Under the pieces are notes generated by a model. That model did not search any database. It was not told the origin of the DNA and was given only the letters and a program-made list of their open reading frames with translations. DNA of 64,000 nucleotides, taken from positions 20,486,366 through 20,550,365 of the forward strand of contig OX387185.1 in the NCBI GenBank assembly GCA_947561395.2. Direction: 5' to 3'. Source of the DNA: Buxus sempervirens. Taxonomy: Eukaryota; Streptophyta; Magnoliopsida; Buxales; Buxaceae. The position numbers were made by a program, and so were the translations under genes. Shown piece by piece: positions 52,751 to 63,430 of the stretch. Numbering within the stretch: the stretch's first letter is position 1; each line of letters starts with the position of its first letter.

Positions 52751-55217
52751 TGTAAAAATAATGTAAAAAACATAATTTTCCGGCCCGGTTGGATCTGTTC
52801 CGACCCAAACCAACTTGACCCGATCTCATATGTTGTTTGGGTTATCTTTAGCCCATTTGTGGACTGTGGGCCTAGGAGGGCCCACCAAGATCACCTTGGG
52901 CCCACTTAAGGGGCCCACCTTTGACCGGCCCATACCGGGCCCGTTTTCAACAAAACGAGCCCAAGGCCAATTGACTTAGGTTAATGGGCCCATTCCAAGC
53001 CCACTAAGCCCAAACTAAAATTGTAAATAAATGAAACTTAATAAAATAACCAAATGTGTTACCCAATAACCCAACTGGGCCCAGGGCCCAACTATGGCAG
53101 CCCACGGGTCTTCCAACGGGACCCGGGTCTGACCCATTTCACTTAGATAAATAAAAAAGATAAAATCAAAATAAAAGGAACCCACACCTTCAGAGGGTCC
53201 CACCAGACCAAATAAGACAGCATGCTGGTCTAAGAAAGGGGGAGACTGACTCAAAAACCAGGGAGACCCGAGGGACCCGTCGAACCGACGAGGCGGGCCG
53301 GGGTGTCTTAGGGCTTTCCCGGACGTAACCGAGGACTTAGCTAGAACTCTGAAAAGCCGCAAACCAGACTTAGACCCGGATAGGGCAAACACTGTGTCTG
53401 CCTGCACCTCTCAGGTAGTGGCGACTCCAAAAAGTCCCGTGGCACGCACTGAAAGTGCGCCCAGTGTGCGATTTAGGTCAAATTTAGCGGCGCACACCGG
53501 GTTTGGGGCGCTACAACCGTGCACTTTAATGAGACATTGGCTTACATGTACTTTTAATTGGTTATGCTTATAGTTTACTTGTGACACGCACCTGAGAGCT
53601 ATATTTTAGCCGTGATTGTAGTTCACTTGTGCCTTGCCCATGTACTGGTATTAGCCATGTATTGTAGTAAAACCCCGAATTTTTTAATATAGTAATATAA
53701 TAAATAAATCTAATTATTAGATAATAAGTTAGATAAACATGAAAAATATTAAGGAATAAAGAATTAATCCAAGTATTGGAGGATTAGCATTATGTTCCAA
53801 GTAGGTTTATATTAGTAATTAAATACATGATAGTAATTACGAGTTATTGGAAATTGGAATAATAATTAAATTAATTGGAAGATTAATTATAGATTTGACT
53901 ATAATTAATAGTAATGGGAAAAGTGAATAATTAATTTAGAATAATTGGGAAAGTAAGTTAAATATGAAGTTTGGGAAAGATAGGTATTAATCCAAGTGTT
54001 TATTATAGCAAAAAATACTATAGATAATAAATTTGGAAATTTTAGAAGAAATCCAACGGGTAGATATGAAATTATCAAGAGAAAAGTACTTTGGTGAAAT
54101 TCCTACTAATTATTGGTCAATAATTAAATAGATTAATTAAGTTATTATTAGACTTGAGAAATTACGTTAGACTTAAGTTGGGTTGATTTAAGTATAAATA
54201 GTGAAATTTATAGCTTAATAAGTGAGGAAAGGGCATATTGGTGATTATAGTTAATTAGGAGCCTTAAGTTGAGGGAAAAGAGGAGTTTTGTAATATTTAA
54301 AAATAAGGGAAATAATTAGCATGAAAATTAGGAAAAATAGAAGTTTCTCTTATTTAATATTAAGAAGGAAGTATTAGAAGGAGGAGTTGTGAAAGAATAG
54401 AAAAGCTTCTAAGTGAGATTAGTTAAAAAGTTTCCTAAACCTATTAAGACTTCTATTTTGGGTGAGCCTATAAAAGGGAGGCTTTAAGGAGGAATTAGAG
54501 TTTCTTCTAATCAAATTATATAGAAGAAAAATAGGAGAAAAGAGGGCTCTCACATTTGGGGAATATAAAGAGAGGAGTTGCAAAGAAGTCCGACCAGCAC
54601 ACTTCGAACGACGATCTACAGAGATCTAGCCATTAGATCGGCCTCAAATTTGGAGTTTTATTTACGACTGGTGGAACTTCAATCTGAACGGTGGAGATGA
54701 TGTTCTGAGATCTCTAGAGGGGTGCAATTATGTAACGCCCCGAACTCGGGTCAGTACAAAACCGGCACCCAACCCTAACCCAGTTCGCTACTGTAACAAC
54801 TCGAATTTAGTTCAACAACCAAATCCGAGGTGTTACTGGCCCATATCAAATACATCATCAATAATATACCAGACAATAGAATTAAATAATCCATTCACTT
54901 TATTATACTATCAGAGTGCGAAACAAGTATGTGTGGAAGTGTAGTCTAAAATCCTCAATAACCAATATAGTTAATCATCAACATTAATATCAAAGTCTGG
55001 TAAAATAGAAGGTCACTATCTCTCTCATCTCTCTAATACATCAAACCAAATGAATAATAGTCTAATCAAAAAAAACTAAGTCTATATCAATCATCCACCT
55101 CAGACAATATCTGGGTAAAAGTAATCCTCCGGTGAATACTCAGCTACCTCTCCCTGGAAATCACTATGATCCCCCTCTCGCGTATCAGCTGAAAAATGAA
55201 ATAAAAGTAGGGTGAGA

Positions 55218-57554
55218 TGTAACACCCCGAACCCGGGTCAGTGCAAACCGGCACCCAACCCGAACCCGGTTCGCTACTGTAACAACCTGATTTAGTTCAA
55301 CAACCAAATCCGAGGTGTTACTGGCCCATATCAAATACAACATCAATAATATACCAGACCAAAGAATTAAAATCCATTCACCTTATAATACTATCAGAGT
55401 TGCGGAAACAAGTATGTGCAGAAGTGTAGTTTAAAATCCTCAATAAACATATAGTTTGATCATCAATCACTAATATCAAGTCTGGTAAAATAAACTGATT
55501 ACTATCTCACTCTCATCTCTCTAATACATCAAATCCAAATGAATAATAATAATCTAGTCAAAAGTGCTAAGTCTATAACATTCATCCACCTCAAACAAGA
55601 TCCGGATAAAAGTAATCCTCCGGTGTATACTCAGCTATCTCTCCCTGGAAATCACTAAGATCCCCCTCTCGAGTATCAGCTGAAAAATGAAATAAAAGTA
55701 GGGTGAGATACGAATATCCCAGTAGGTAACACATGCATGATTAAACAGTTCATATAAGTAAAGTAATAGTTCATGCACGATTAAGCAATATCGACTAATC
55801 AGGATCATATAATCATTCATATCAGTCATGAATACAAAACAGTTCGATAAACAGTTCTAGAAATGAATTTCAGCAAGTTTTAATATAAGAATCCAATAAA
55901 AAGATCGATAACATGATCCACACATTACTAGGATGCACTAAGCAGTAACATCCGATCAATATCCCAATCGCATGCCTCCAGCATGTATTCAATAATAATA
56001 TCAAGAGTTATGATTTCAGTGCCATTGTAGGACTCACAAAGATAGATAAACCTTTTGAGATGATTCTCAACCAATTGCTATACCACCGTGCGACTTAGGA
56101 GCAATGCTACTAATGATACTCAAGTCCCATGCAGCGCAGCTTAGACAAGAGCCGTAGTCACTGTCTTATTGCACACGTACCCATCAGAGTTGGCATGTAC
56201 CACCAGCATGCAGCACCAGAATCAATACATGGAGATGGTCGCTTATCCACATGTACAGGGAATCACCAGTGGCTCACCGGGGTGTCCCTCCAGACATAGG
56301 ACCTTCCCAGACAAACTAACTTGCAAAGGAAGCGTGTCGCATATAGGAGTAACTCAACCCAAATGACATATCCCTCAGCTATCTAGCTACAACTATGGAT
56401 CCATAACCAACTATGCCCACTAGACTCCAAACATTCCCTAAAATATAATATTTCTATAAGGGTTGGTGCCTAGCGGCATATAAAGGTTAAATTTGTCAAT
56501 TACTTCAAAATTCGGTCATCTGAGTTCTGAATTCTCTTTATATAGTTTTCTGGTTTATAGTGTCATTTAGAAGATGTTCTAGTATTGAAATACAAATTAG
56601 GTTTTCCAAAAACTAGGTTTCTCCATTTCTTTCAAAGTTTGGCAACTAATGTCCTAAATACCTTTCTAATTTATTTTTCTGTAAAACAAGGAATTAGATA
56701 GTTTATTTTGGTCTTAAAACATCTTATTTAATCATTAAAATTGTCTAAAAATAGTTTAGAATTGAATCAGGGTGTAAAATTATGAAAATCTGCAAAATCT
56801 GAACAGAGCGCCTAGGATCGCCCCGGCGGTCTGTGGTCGGCGATAGTTCAAAATCGAACGCCTACGATGAGTCTTCAAGCGGTCTACGGCGGTCTGAGAT
56901 TTAATACGAGCGCCTAAGATCGCCGACGATCGCCGAGAACAGTCGGCGGTTGTTCGAAAACGATCAGAATCAGTTCCAAATCATGATTTTTCTCGTCTAA
57001 ACTCATTCTAACATATATATAACATGATTATCAACATATATACATCATTACATACAATAAAAACATGCTTTTGTCGATTAATCACATGTAAAGCCAAAAA
57101 CCCATGTAAACGATGTCACCTACCTCTTGAACGAAGGTTCCTCTTCCTCTCTTCTCTCAACCACGCTTCTCTATCACCCAGCAACACTCTGGAAGATGAA
57201 GAACTCCAAAAACCCAAGCTTTTCTTCTTCCCCTTCTTCTTCTTCTCCTTCGGTCGCTTGTCGCTTGCGGCTGATCAATACGAGCGAGAATACACGCGTA
57301 TAAATTTAGGTTATTAAACTAATACTTATACTCACTTATCCCATGTGTCTCACCTATACCAAATTCCATACACACGCCCAATCAGAATACATACCTTGAT
57401 ATCTCATGATCGGACGGTCAGATCTGCGTCTAATTCTGGATCTCCACTAATTAAATCATCCCCTACAATAATAAATTATTTCTATCAATTATAACTCTCA
57501 CCAATATTATTTATTAATTTAATTTATTATTTAAGGAAAATTCGGGGTTTTACA
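55218..57554 (-). mobile_element. Solo LTR nested in its own relative, TSD TGAGA
   Basis: The 2337-bp LTR starts TGTAACACCCCGAACCCGG and ends CGGGGTTTTACA, with perfect TGAGA at 55213-55217 and 57555-57559. It sits 487 bp into a sister copy in the same orientation; both carry the same landmarks, including ATACGAATATCCCAGTAGGTAACACATGCATG-like sequence and the donor site (57123-57124 here). Confidence 0.94.
56800..56945. repeat. Palindromic GGCGGTC/GACCGCC sequence in LTR
   Basis: GCGCCTAGGATCGCCCCGGCGGTC and GATCGCCGACGATCGCCGAGAAC overlap as imperfect inverted repeats. The sister copy is at 58660-58800; these blocks differ more between the two LTRs than their surroundings appear to. Confidence 0.65.
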
Positions 57555-59479
57555 TGAGATACGAATATCCCAGTAGGTAACACATGCATGATTAAACAGT
57601 TAATATAAGTATAATAACAGTTCATGCACGATTAAGCAATCTCGACTAAGCAGGCTCGTATAATCATCTGTATCATTCATGAATACAAAACAATATGATA
57701 AACAGTTCTAAAGATGAATTTCAGCAAGTTCTATTATAAGAATCCAATACCAGAATCAATATCATAATTCATACTTTGCTAGGATGCACTAAACAGTCAC
57801 ATCCGATCAATATCTCAATCACATGCCTCTAGCATATATACAATAATAATATCAAGTGTTTGTGATTTCAGTGTCATTGTAGGACTTACAAAGATAGATA
57901 AACCTTTTGAGATGACTCTCGACCAATCGCTATACCACCGTGCGTCTTAGGAGCAATGCTACTAATGACACTCAAGTCCCATGCAGCGCAGCTTAGACAA
58001 GAGCCGTAGTCACTGACTTATTGCACACGTACCCATCAGAGTTGATATGTACCACCAGCATGCAGCACCAGAATCAATGCATGGAGATGGTCGCTTATCC
58101 ACATGTACAGGGAATCACCAGCGGCTCACCGGGGTGTCCCTCCAGACATAGGACCGTCCCAGACAAACTAACTTGCAAAGGAAGCGCGTCGCACAAGGGA
58201 GAAACTTAACCCAAATGACATATCCCTCAGCTATCTAGCAACAACTATGGATCCATAACCAGCTATGCCCACTAGACTCCAAAATTCCCTAAAATATAAT
58301 ATTTCTATAAGGGTTGGTGCCTAGCGGCATATAAAGGTTAAATCTGTCAATTACTTCAATATTCGGGTCATCTGAGTTCTGAATTCTTTTTATGAAATTT
58401 TCTGGTTTATAGTGTAATTTAAAAGATGTTCTGGTAATTAAATAATAATTAAGTTTTCCAAAGACTAGATTTCTCAATTACTTTCGAAGTTTGGCAACTA
58501 ATGTCCTAAATATCTTCCTAATTTATTTTTCTGTAAAACAGTAAATTAGATAATTTATTTTGGTCTTAAAACATCTTAATTAATCATTAAAATTGTCGAA
58601 AAATAGTTTGGAATTGAATCAGGTTCGAAATTACGAAAATCTGCAAATTCTGCACAGAGCGCCTAGGATCGCCCCGGCGGTCAAAGGTTGGCGGTAGTGC
58701 AAAACAGGTCGCCGGCGATAAGTCTTCAAGCGATCTTCAGTGATCTCAAAATTTTAACTAGCGCCGAGGATCGCTGAGCACAGTCGAGGTCGGCGGTCCC
58801 CCAAAAACGAACAGGAACAGTTTAAAAATGTGATTTTTCTCGTCCAATATCATTCTAAGATACATATAACATTGCTATCAAACTAAACACATCAATATAT
58901 CATATAAAAACATGCTTTGGCGATTAAACGAACGTAAATACAAAAACGAACGAAAACAGTGTCACCTACCTCTGTCTACGATTGCTTCTCCTTCTCTTCT
59001 CTAAACAATGATACTCACAGACGCGAGGTACTCCCTAGGTGATGAAAACGCAAGCCAACACCCTTCCTTCTTCCTCTTCTTCTCTTCCTCCTCAGTCAGT
59101 CGCTCACGGCTTGGTTTGTCGCTTGCGGCTGTAGTATACGAATGAGAATACCAATCGTATGTGATTAGGGTATTAAACTAATATATATATCCCTTGATCC
59201 CACATATCTCACATACAAAAGACTCCATACACACGCCCAATCATAGCTCTTAAAATTAAAGTGTTAATCATACCTTGATATCTCATGATCAGACAGTCGG
59301 ATCTGCATCCAACTCTGGATCTCCACTAATTATATCATCCCCTATATTAATAAAATATTTCCATCAGTTATAACTCTCCTGGATTTTATTTATTAATTTA
59401 TTTTATTATTTAAGGAAAATTCAGGGTTTTACAATTTAGTAGCAGAATTTTGGTTATACCTTGAAGAGAAGGATTTTGC

Positions 59480-59495
59480 GTTTTAAAGCAAGTAG
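59480..59495 (+). other. GC-type splice donor-like site in LTR leader
   Basis: TTTAAA|GCAAGTAGTAACACC is homologous to AAG|GCAAGTAGTAACCC at 20784 and to the GTAAGTAGCAACC sites. With the nested LTR removed it lies about 315 bp downstream of TATAAAAGG at 54469. Confidence 0.4.
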
Positions 59496-59825
59496 TAACA
59501 CCCCGTTTCATCTAATCGTTGCATGGTTTTAGATTTAATCGAATTGGTATGATTTGGAATTATTATATAATGCTTTGAGATGCAAAATCATATATTTTAT
59601 TTAATATATTTCGTAGGTTTCAATGATCATGGATATAATGTCGATTTATTGGGTTTCAATAAAGATTTATTGTAAATATAGGTTTTGATGTGTTTTGGAT
59701 TAATCAAGAATGTTTAGAGGTTGAGGATATATGATTTAGAAGTGGTTTGAATTGTTAGAATCATGTTTTAAAGAATTAAAAGAGAAGAATTACAAAAATC
59801 GGATTTCCAAAATTTGCCACAATTA

Positions 59826-60135
59826 GGTGAACGCCTAACATGATTGCCTAGGCAATTTGGAGGAGCATCTCGCCTGTGTATTTTTTAAGAAATATTTTAG
59901 ATAGGTCGCCCAACTAGATCGCCTGAGCGATGGGGTTGAGCGACTGTTAAAGAATTGTTTTTGAATAGGCCACCCAACCAGGTTGCTTGGGCGATGGGTT
60001 GAGCGACTATTAAAAAACTTGTTTCTGGAAGGTCACCCAGGGGGATCGCCTAGGCACCCACCCTGAGCGCCCATCGATCAAAAGTTTTGTTTTAAAAAGC
60101 ATGGCTGCCCAACCAGGCCGCCTGAGTGACAGGGA
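59826..60135. repeat. GCCTAGGC/GCCTGAGCGA palindromic repeats
   Basis: Units such as GGTCGCCCAACTAGATCGCCTGAGCGATGGGGTTGAGCGACT recur about every 65 bp (near 59906, 59970, 60030 and 60105), each with short inverted repeats. The position matches the GC-rich cluster of other T-lineage LTRs. Confidence 0.75.
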
Positions 60136-60536
60136 TGAACAATCATTACAGTAAGCTTATTTTTCCTATTTTGAAGAGCTATTCAATTCCAAAAATAATT
60201 TTAAATGAATTTTAAATACCTGAACCAACAAATATTAAGTGTTTACAACTGTTTCCAATGATCTTTTGTATTTAAAACAAATTAATGAAGGATTTAGGGT
60301 TGTTTACGAAAATGTTGTCTTACTTTGGAAATAAAAGGATTTTTGGGACTATTTCACAATCTAATTAGAGTTTATTCTTACTCAGTAAAATATATTTTAA
60401 AGTATCTTGATTTCTGAACTTTAGAAGAACTTCACACCAGAAATATAATAAGTATTGACAAGAGGTTTTGGATTATTGATTGAACATGAAACAAACTATT
60501 TGATTACCAGAAATATTGGAATGTAGATTATTTGTA

Positions 60537-60775
60537 CAATGGCTTGGTGGCCAGATTTATTGATTACCTGCTTGGTGGCAGAGATGTGTTTTACCTGCTT
60601 GGTGGTAGAGATGTGTTTGTATATTACCTACTTGGTGGCAGAGATTATTACCTACTTGGTGGCAGAGATTATTACTCATTTAGTGGCAGAGACTTTACCT
60701 ACTTGGTGGCGGAGACTTTTACCCGCTTGGTGATGGAGACTTTTACCTCATGTGGGGGAGATGTGATTACTACGT
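60537..60775 (+). repeat. CTTGGTGGCAGAGAT repeat block
   Basis: About eight units follow the form TACCTACTTGGTGGCAGAGATTAT, mostly 24-36 bp apart. This keeps two frames open. It is the counterpart of the repeat blocks of sister LTRs. Confidence 0.9.
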
Positions 60776-62399
60776 GATTGCATCCCACATAGGAGATGGG
60801 TGTGTGAGTTACCACTTGAGGGTGAGGAAGCTATCTCCTGTGAAGGAGATGTAAGTGTTATGTATTCACATTCTGCGGTTGAGTTATGCTATCTCCTACG
60901 GGAGGTGCCTGCAGTATTAGAGATGTGAATTCTCTTGCGGAAGAGATGTGGATACTACGTGTTTACATCCTGCGGTAGAGGTAGGCTACTACCTGAAGGT
61001 AATCTGTAATTACTAATTATATATGATTTGGTTTCTTTTAAAAAGAAAGAGATTGATTAATCCGTTTAACCATGTTTTGACAATAATGGTTTTGAAAGAA
61101 ATATTAAAATAACATGATTAATATGATGAATTGTTTTGGAAAAAATATTTATATTAATTTTGGGAAAATTGTATATTTGATTTATACGACTTTGTCTTCT
61201 TGTTTTAGCGACACTTGTGATATTGTTTTGCAACTCATGAAAGGTTTGTAAAGGATATGTATCTATATAGAAAATGTTTTCTTTCATGCATGTTGCTACT
61301 TGCTAAGATTTTATATCTCATTCTTGCTTTTAAATGTTTTGTTTTCAGGTAATCTTGGAGAGGACCCCTTGGGTTAGTTTGATAGTGGGCTTGAAGTGTA
61401 GAATATCCAGAAGTCAAGAGTAAGATATTGATATAGGTACTTTTATTGATCTAATTGCCTTTTAGTTGAATATTTGATGTAATAGTAAGAATCAGATTCT
61501 AATGAATAATTTAAGCTTCCTGGCACTTTGATAACTCTTAAATATTTTAGTCTTATCTTTTGAGCTAATTGTGATGTACTACAAGTTAATGCCTTGATCC
61601 GAGTCATAAAAAAAATAATTTTTTTGACCCGGATTCTTGGCGTTACAATTGTCGAGGATCCATATATATATGATCGGATCGGTATTCCCCTAATTGGATA
61701 GGTGCAGTTGATTGGATTGTACGCGCTAGCCCACCGTGTATCTCGGTTGGGTGATCCACATTGATTGTAGGTGAAAAAATGGATGACTGTGTATCTCGGT
61801 GTAACGCCCCGGATCCGGGTTACGTAATGGAACTGTAACTCGTACCCGAGGGTTAGATAACAAAACCGCAGGATCTATATCAGAGTGTAAGAAACATGAC
61901 ATTTCATTTATTATCATCAATCACAATATCAGAGTTCGCTAAAAATATCCCAATCACCAAACCACAATGAAATGAAAGAATTACAGTTCAAAAATTACTC
62001 ACTATCTCAAATGAAAAGAAACAACTAAGATATATCTCAATAGTCACTCGACAAAGTAATCCTCTCCTCTATACTCGGGGTAATCCGCGTCTGGCTCAAC
62101 CCCACGTATATCGTCATCACCAGGATCTGAAAACAAAACAAATCAAAACGGAATGAGATACGAATATCCCAGCAAGTAATACATGCGTGCACAAAACCTT
62201 TATATCAGCTCTAAAACATGCTCCAATAGTAAAACATGCATCAGTAATGATAACCAACATTTAAGAGTAATCCGAGTAATCCAAATACAACATATATACT
62301 GATAAAGGCAATATCAACAATCAATGCATAACAGCAATTCATAAGTGAAATCATAAAAACAAGTCCACCGTGGACTCATGAAATAAGATTGCCCTTAAC

Positions 62400-62845
62400 T
62401 AGGTAATGCCGAAGTTCACTATGCCACCTCCCGGCTTAGGTGCGAAGCCGAGTACACGATCATCGTCTTATTGCGGGAGAACCCATCCAGTGCAGTGATG
62501 AGTTGGCATGTACTAATCCAGTCACAGTCCGAGTACACGATAAAATGAGGGATAGCCGCAGCCAGCCGAGTACACGATCAAGCCTCACCGAGTACACGGT
62601 GGAAACGCGTGCGTGAACAACTCATTACAACTAGCAAAGAAAACAATCTATTCCACTACCTAGCTCTTAACTTGACAAATGTGGATCCACACCGAGCTAT
62701 GCCATCTAGACTCGAGCTAAAGCCAAAAACAGAAATATCAATAATATCAACTTGTTCCAGACCCAAAACATGCTATCTCGAGCACACAGCCATCTCTGAG
62801 TACACAGAGGAACCAACCCCCCAAGTACATGGGCATCCCCGAGTA
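62400..62845 (-). repeat. GAGTACACG repeat block in LTR
   Basis: Copies of GAGTACACG(A/G) lie near 62450, 62531, 62568, 62589 and 62830, with variants near 62796. Corresponds to 10080-10520. Confidence 0.8.
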
Positions 62846-63430
62846 CACGGAGGTAAGGTAACCATCCATCCATCAAGAATCCCAAAACATCGTTCAAGTG
62901 TATGGAGAAAACCAAATAATCATATTTATCCAAAATAACTTGACTTAAAGTTCTTTTTCAAAGTATTGCATTGAATTTATTTTTATAGTCAAAGTTTTGA
63001 TGAAAATTTCTCAATTTCGGTTAAACCGGCAAATCTGAGTATTGAAACCAAAATCCAACTATGCTACTTAAATCTGCCTTATAGGGTTTGCTTACATACA
63101 TCCTAAACAGTAAGCGACAAGTAGAATTTATACTCATATCCCTCTTATTTGGCCTACATTTCCAATTCCTTCTTTAACACTTTTAGTTTCTCTAAACTCA
63201 CCACTTTCTTAAGAAATTCTGTTTTAACACTTTACTTTTCCAGATATGTTTTCCCTTTAGTGGCTTTAGTTCCCTACACTCCCTTGTCATCATTTCCCTT
63301 TAGTGCTGTAGGTAACTCAATCTCTTAAGTTTCACAAATAACACATGCTAGTGCTGAGAATATTTCAGCAATCAAGAAAACCAAGATTATAACATAACTG
63401 AATTTGAGTACCTTATTTGGAACCACAGTG

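Larger units (their letters stand above)
33919..53496 (+). mobile_element. Solo LTR, Ogre/Tat-like, TSD CCGGG, split by the 17-kb element
   Basis: It starts TGTTAGCACCTGATTTTTGCAC at 33919 and ends GCGGCGCACA at 53496, with CCGGG at 33914-33918 and 53497-53501. Its own sequence is 33919-34628 plus 51798-53496, about 2409 bp. It has palindromes CCCGTA...TACGGG just before TATAAAT (51814-51820), a 14-base poly-C run after it, and the common tail with TGGCGACTCC (53419-53428). The LTR running off the right edge at 63431 is of the same subfamily. Confidence 0.93.
31543..53515 (+). mobile_element. Solo LTR, Tekay-like, TSD ACCGT, split by a 19.6-kb insertion
   Basis: It starts TGTAAGACCCTGAATTTTCC at 31543 and ends GGGGCGCTACA at 53515, with ACCGT at 31538-31542 and 53516-53520. 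Its own sequence is 31543-33918 plus only 14 bp (53502-53515), about 2390 bp. The end matches, in reverse, the starts of the LTRs at 54731 and 55218, so these are one subfamily. A second LTR-end-like TTGTTACA lies at about 33868-33873, 60 bp before the real end when rejoined. Donor-like GAG|GTAGGCAAC is at 32003. Confidence 0.93.
54731..59433 (-). mobile_element. Nested solo LTR, Tekay-like, reversed, TSD AATTA/ATTTA
   Basis: It starts TGTAACGCCCCGAACTCGG and ends CAGGGTTTTACA. Flanks are AATTA (54726-54730) and ATTTA (59434-59438), one mismatch. Without the LTR at 55218 it is about 2361 bp. It is closely similar to that inserted LTR, and both belong with 31543-53515. Minus-strand donor-like GAG|GTAGGTGACA is at 58968-58969. 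Confidence 0.88.
53666..61647 (+). mobile_element. Solo LTR, Tekay-like, TSD ATTGT (holds two nested LTRs)
   Basis: It starts AGTAAAACCCCGAATTT (the usual first T is now A) and ends TTGGCGTTACA, with ATTGT at 53661-53665 and 61648-61652. Its own sequence is 53666-54730 plus 59434-61647, about 3.3 kb. TATAAAAGG is at 54469, GC-type donor-like AAA|GCAAGTAG at 59488, palindromic sequence at 59826-60135 and the CTTGGTGGCAGAGAT repeat at 60537-60775. Confidence 0.9.
29031..61799 (+). mobile_element. T-lineage LTR split into at least four pieces, end outside window
   Basis: It starts TGTAGAACCCTGGATTTTCC at 29031 (left target TTTTG). Pieces are 29031-31542, 53521-53660 and 61653-61799, and it must resume beyond the LTR inserted at 61800. 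The pieces share the repeat motif TGTATCTCGG (31411-31520, 61735-61799), which supports their unity. It has TATAAAAGG at 29665-29673, a damaged donor site (AAG|ACAAGTAG near 30015) and GCTCGAGCG palindromes at 30331-30530. Solo or full status cannot be seen. Confidence 0.85.
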
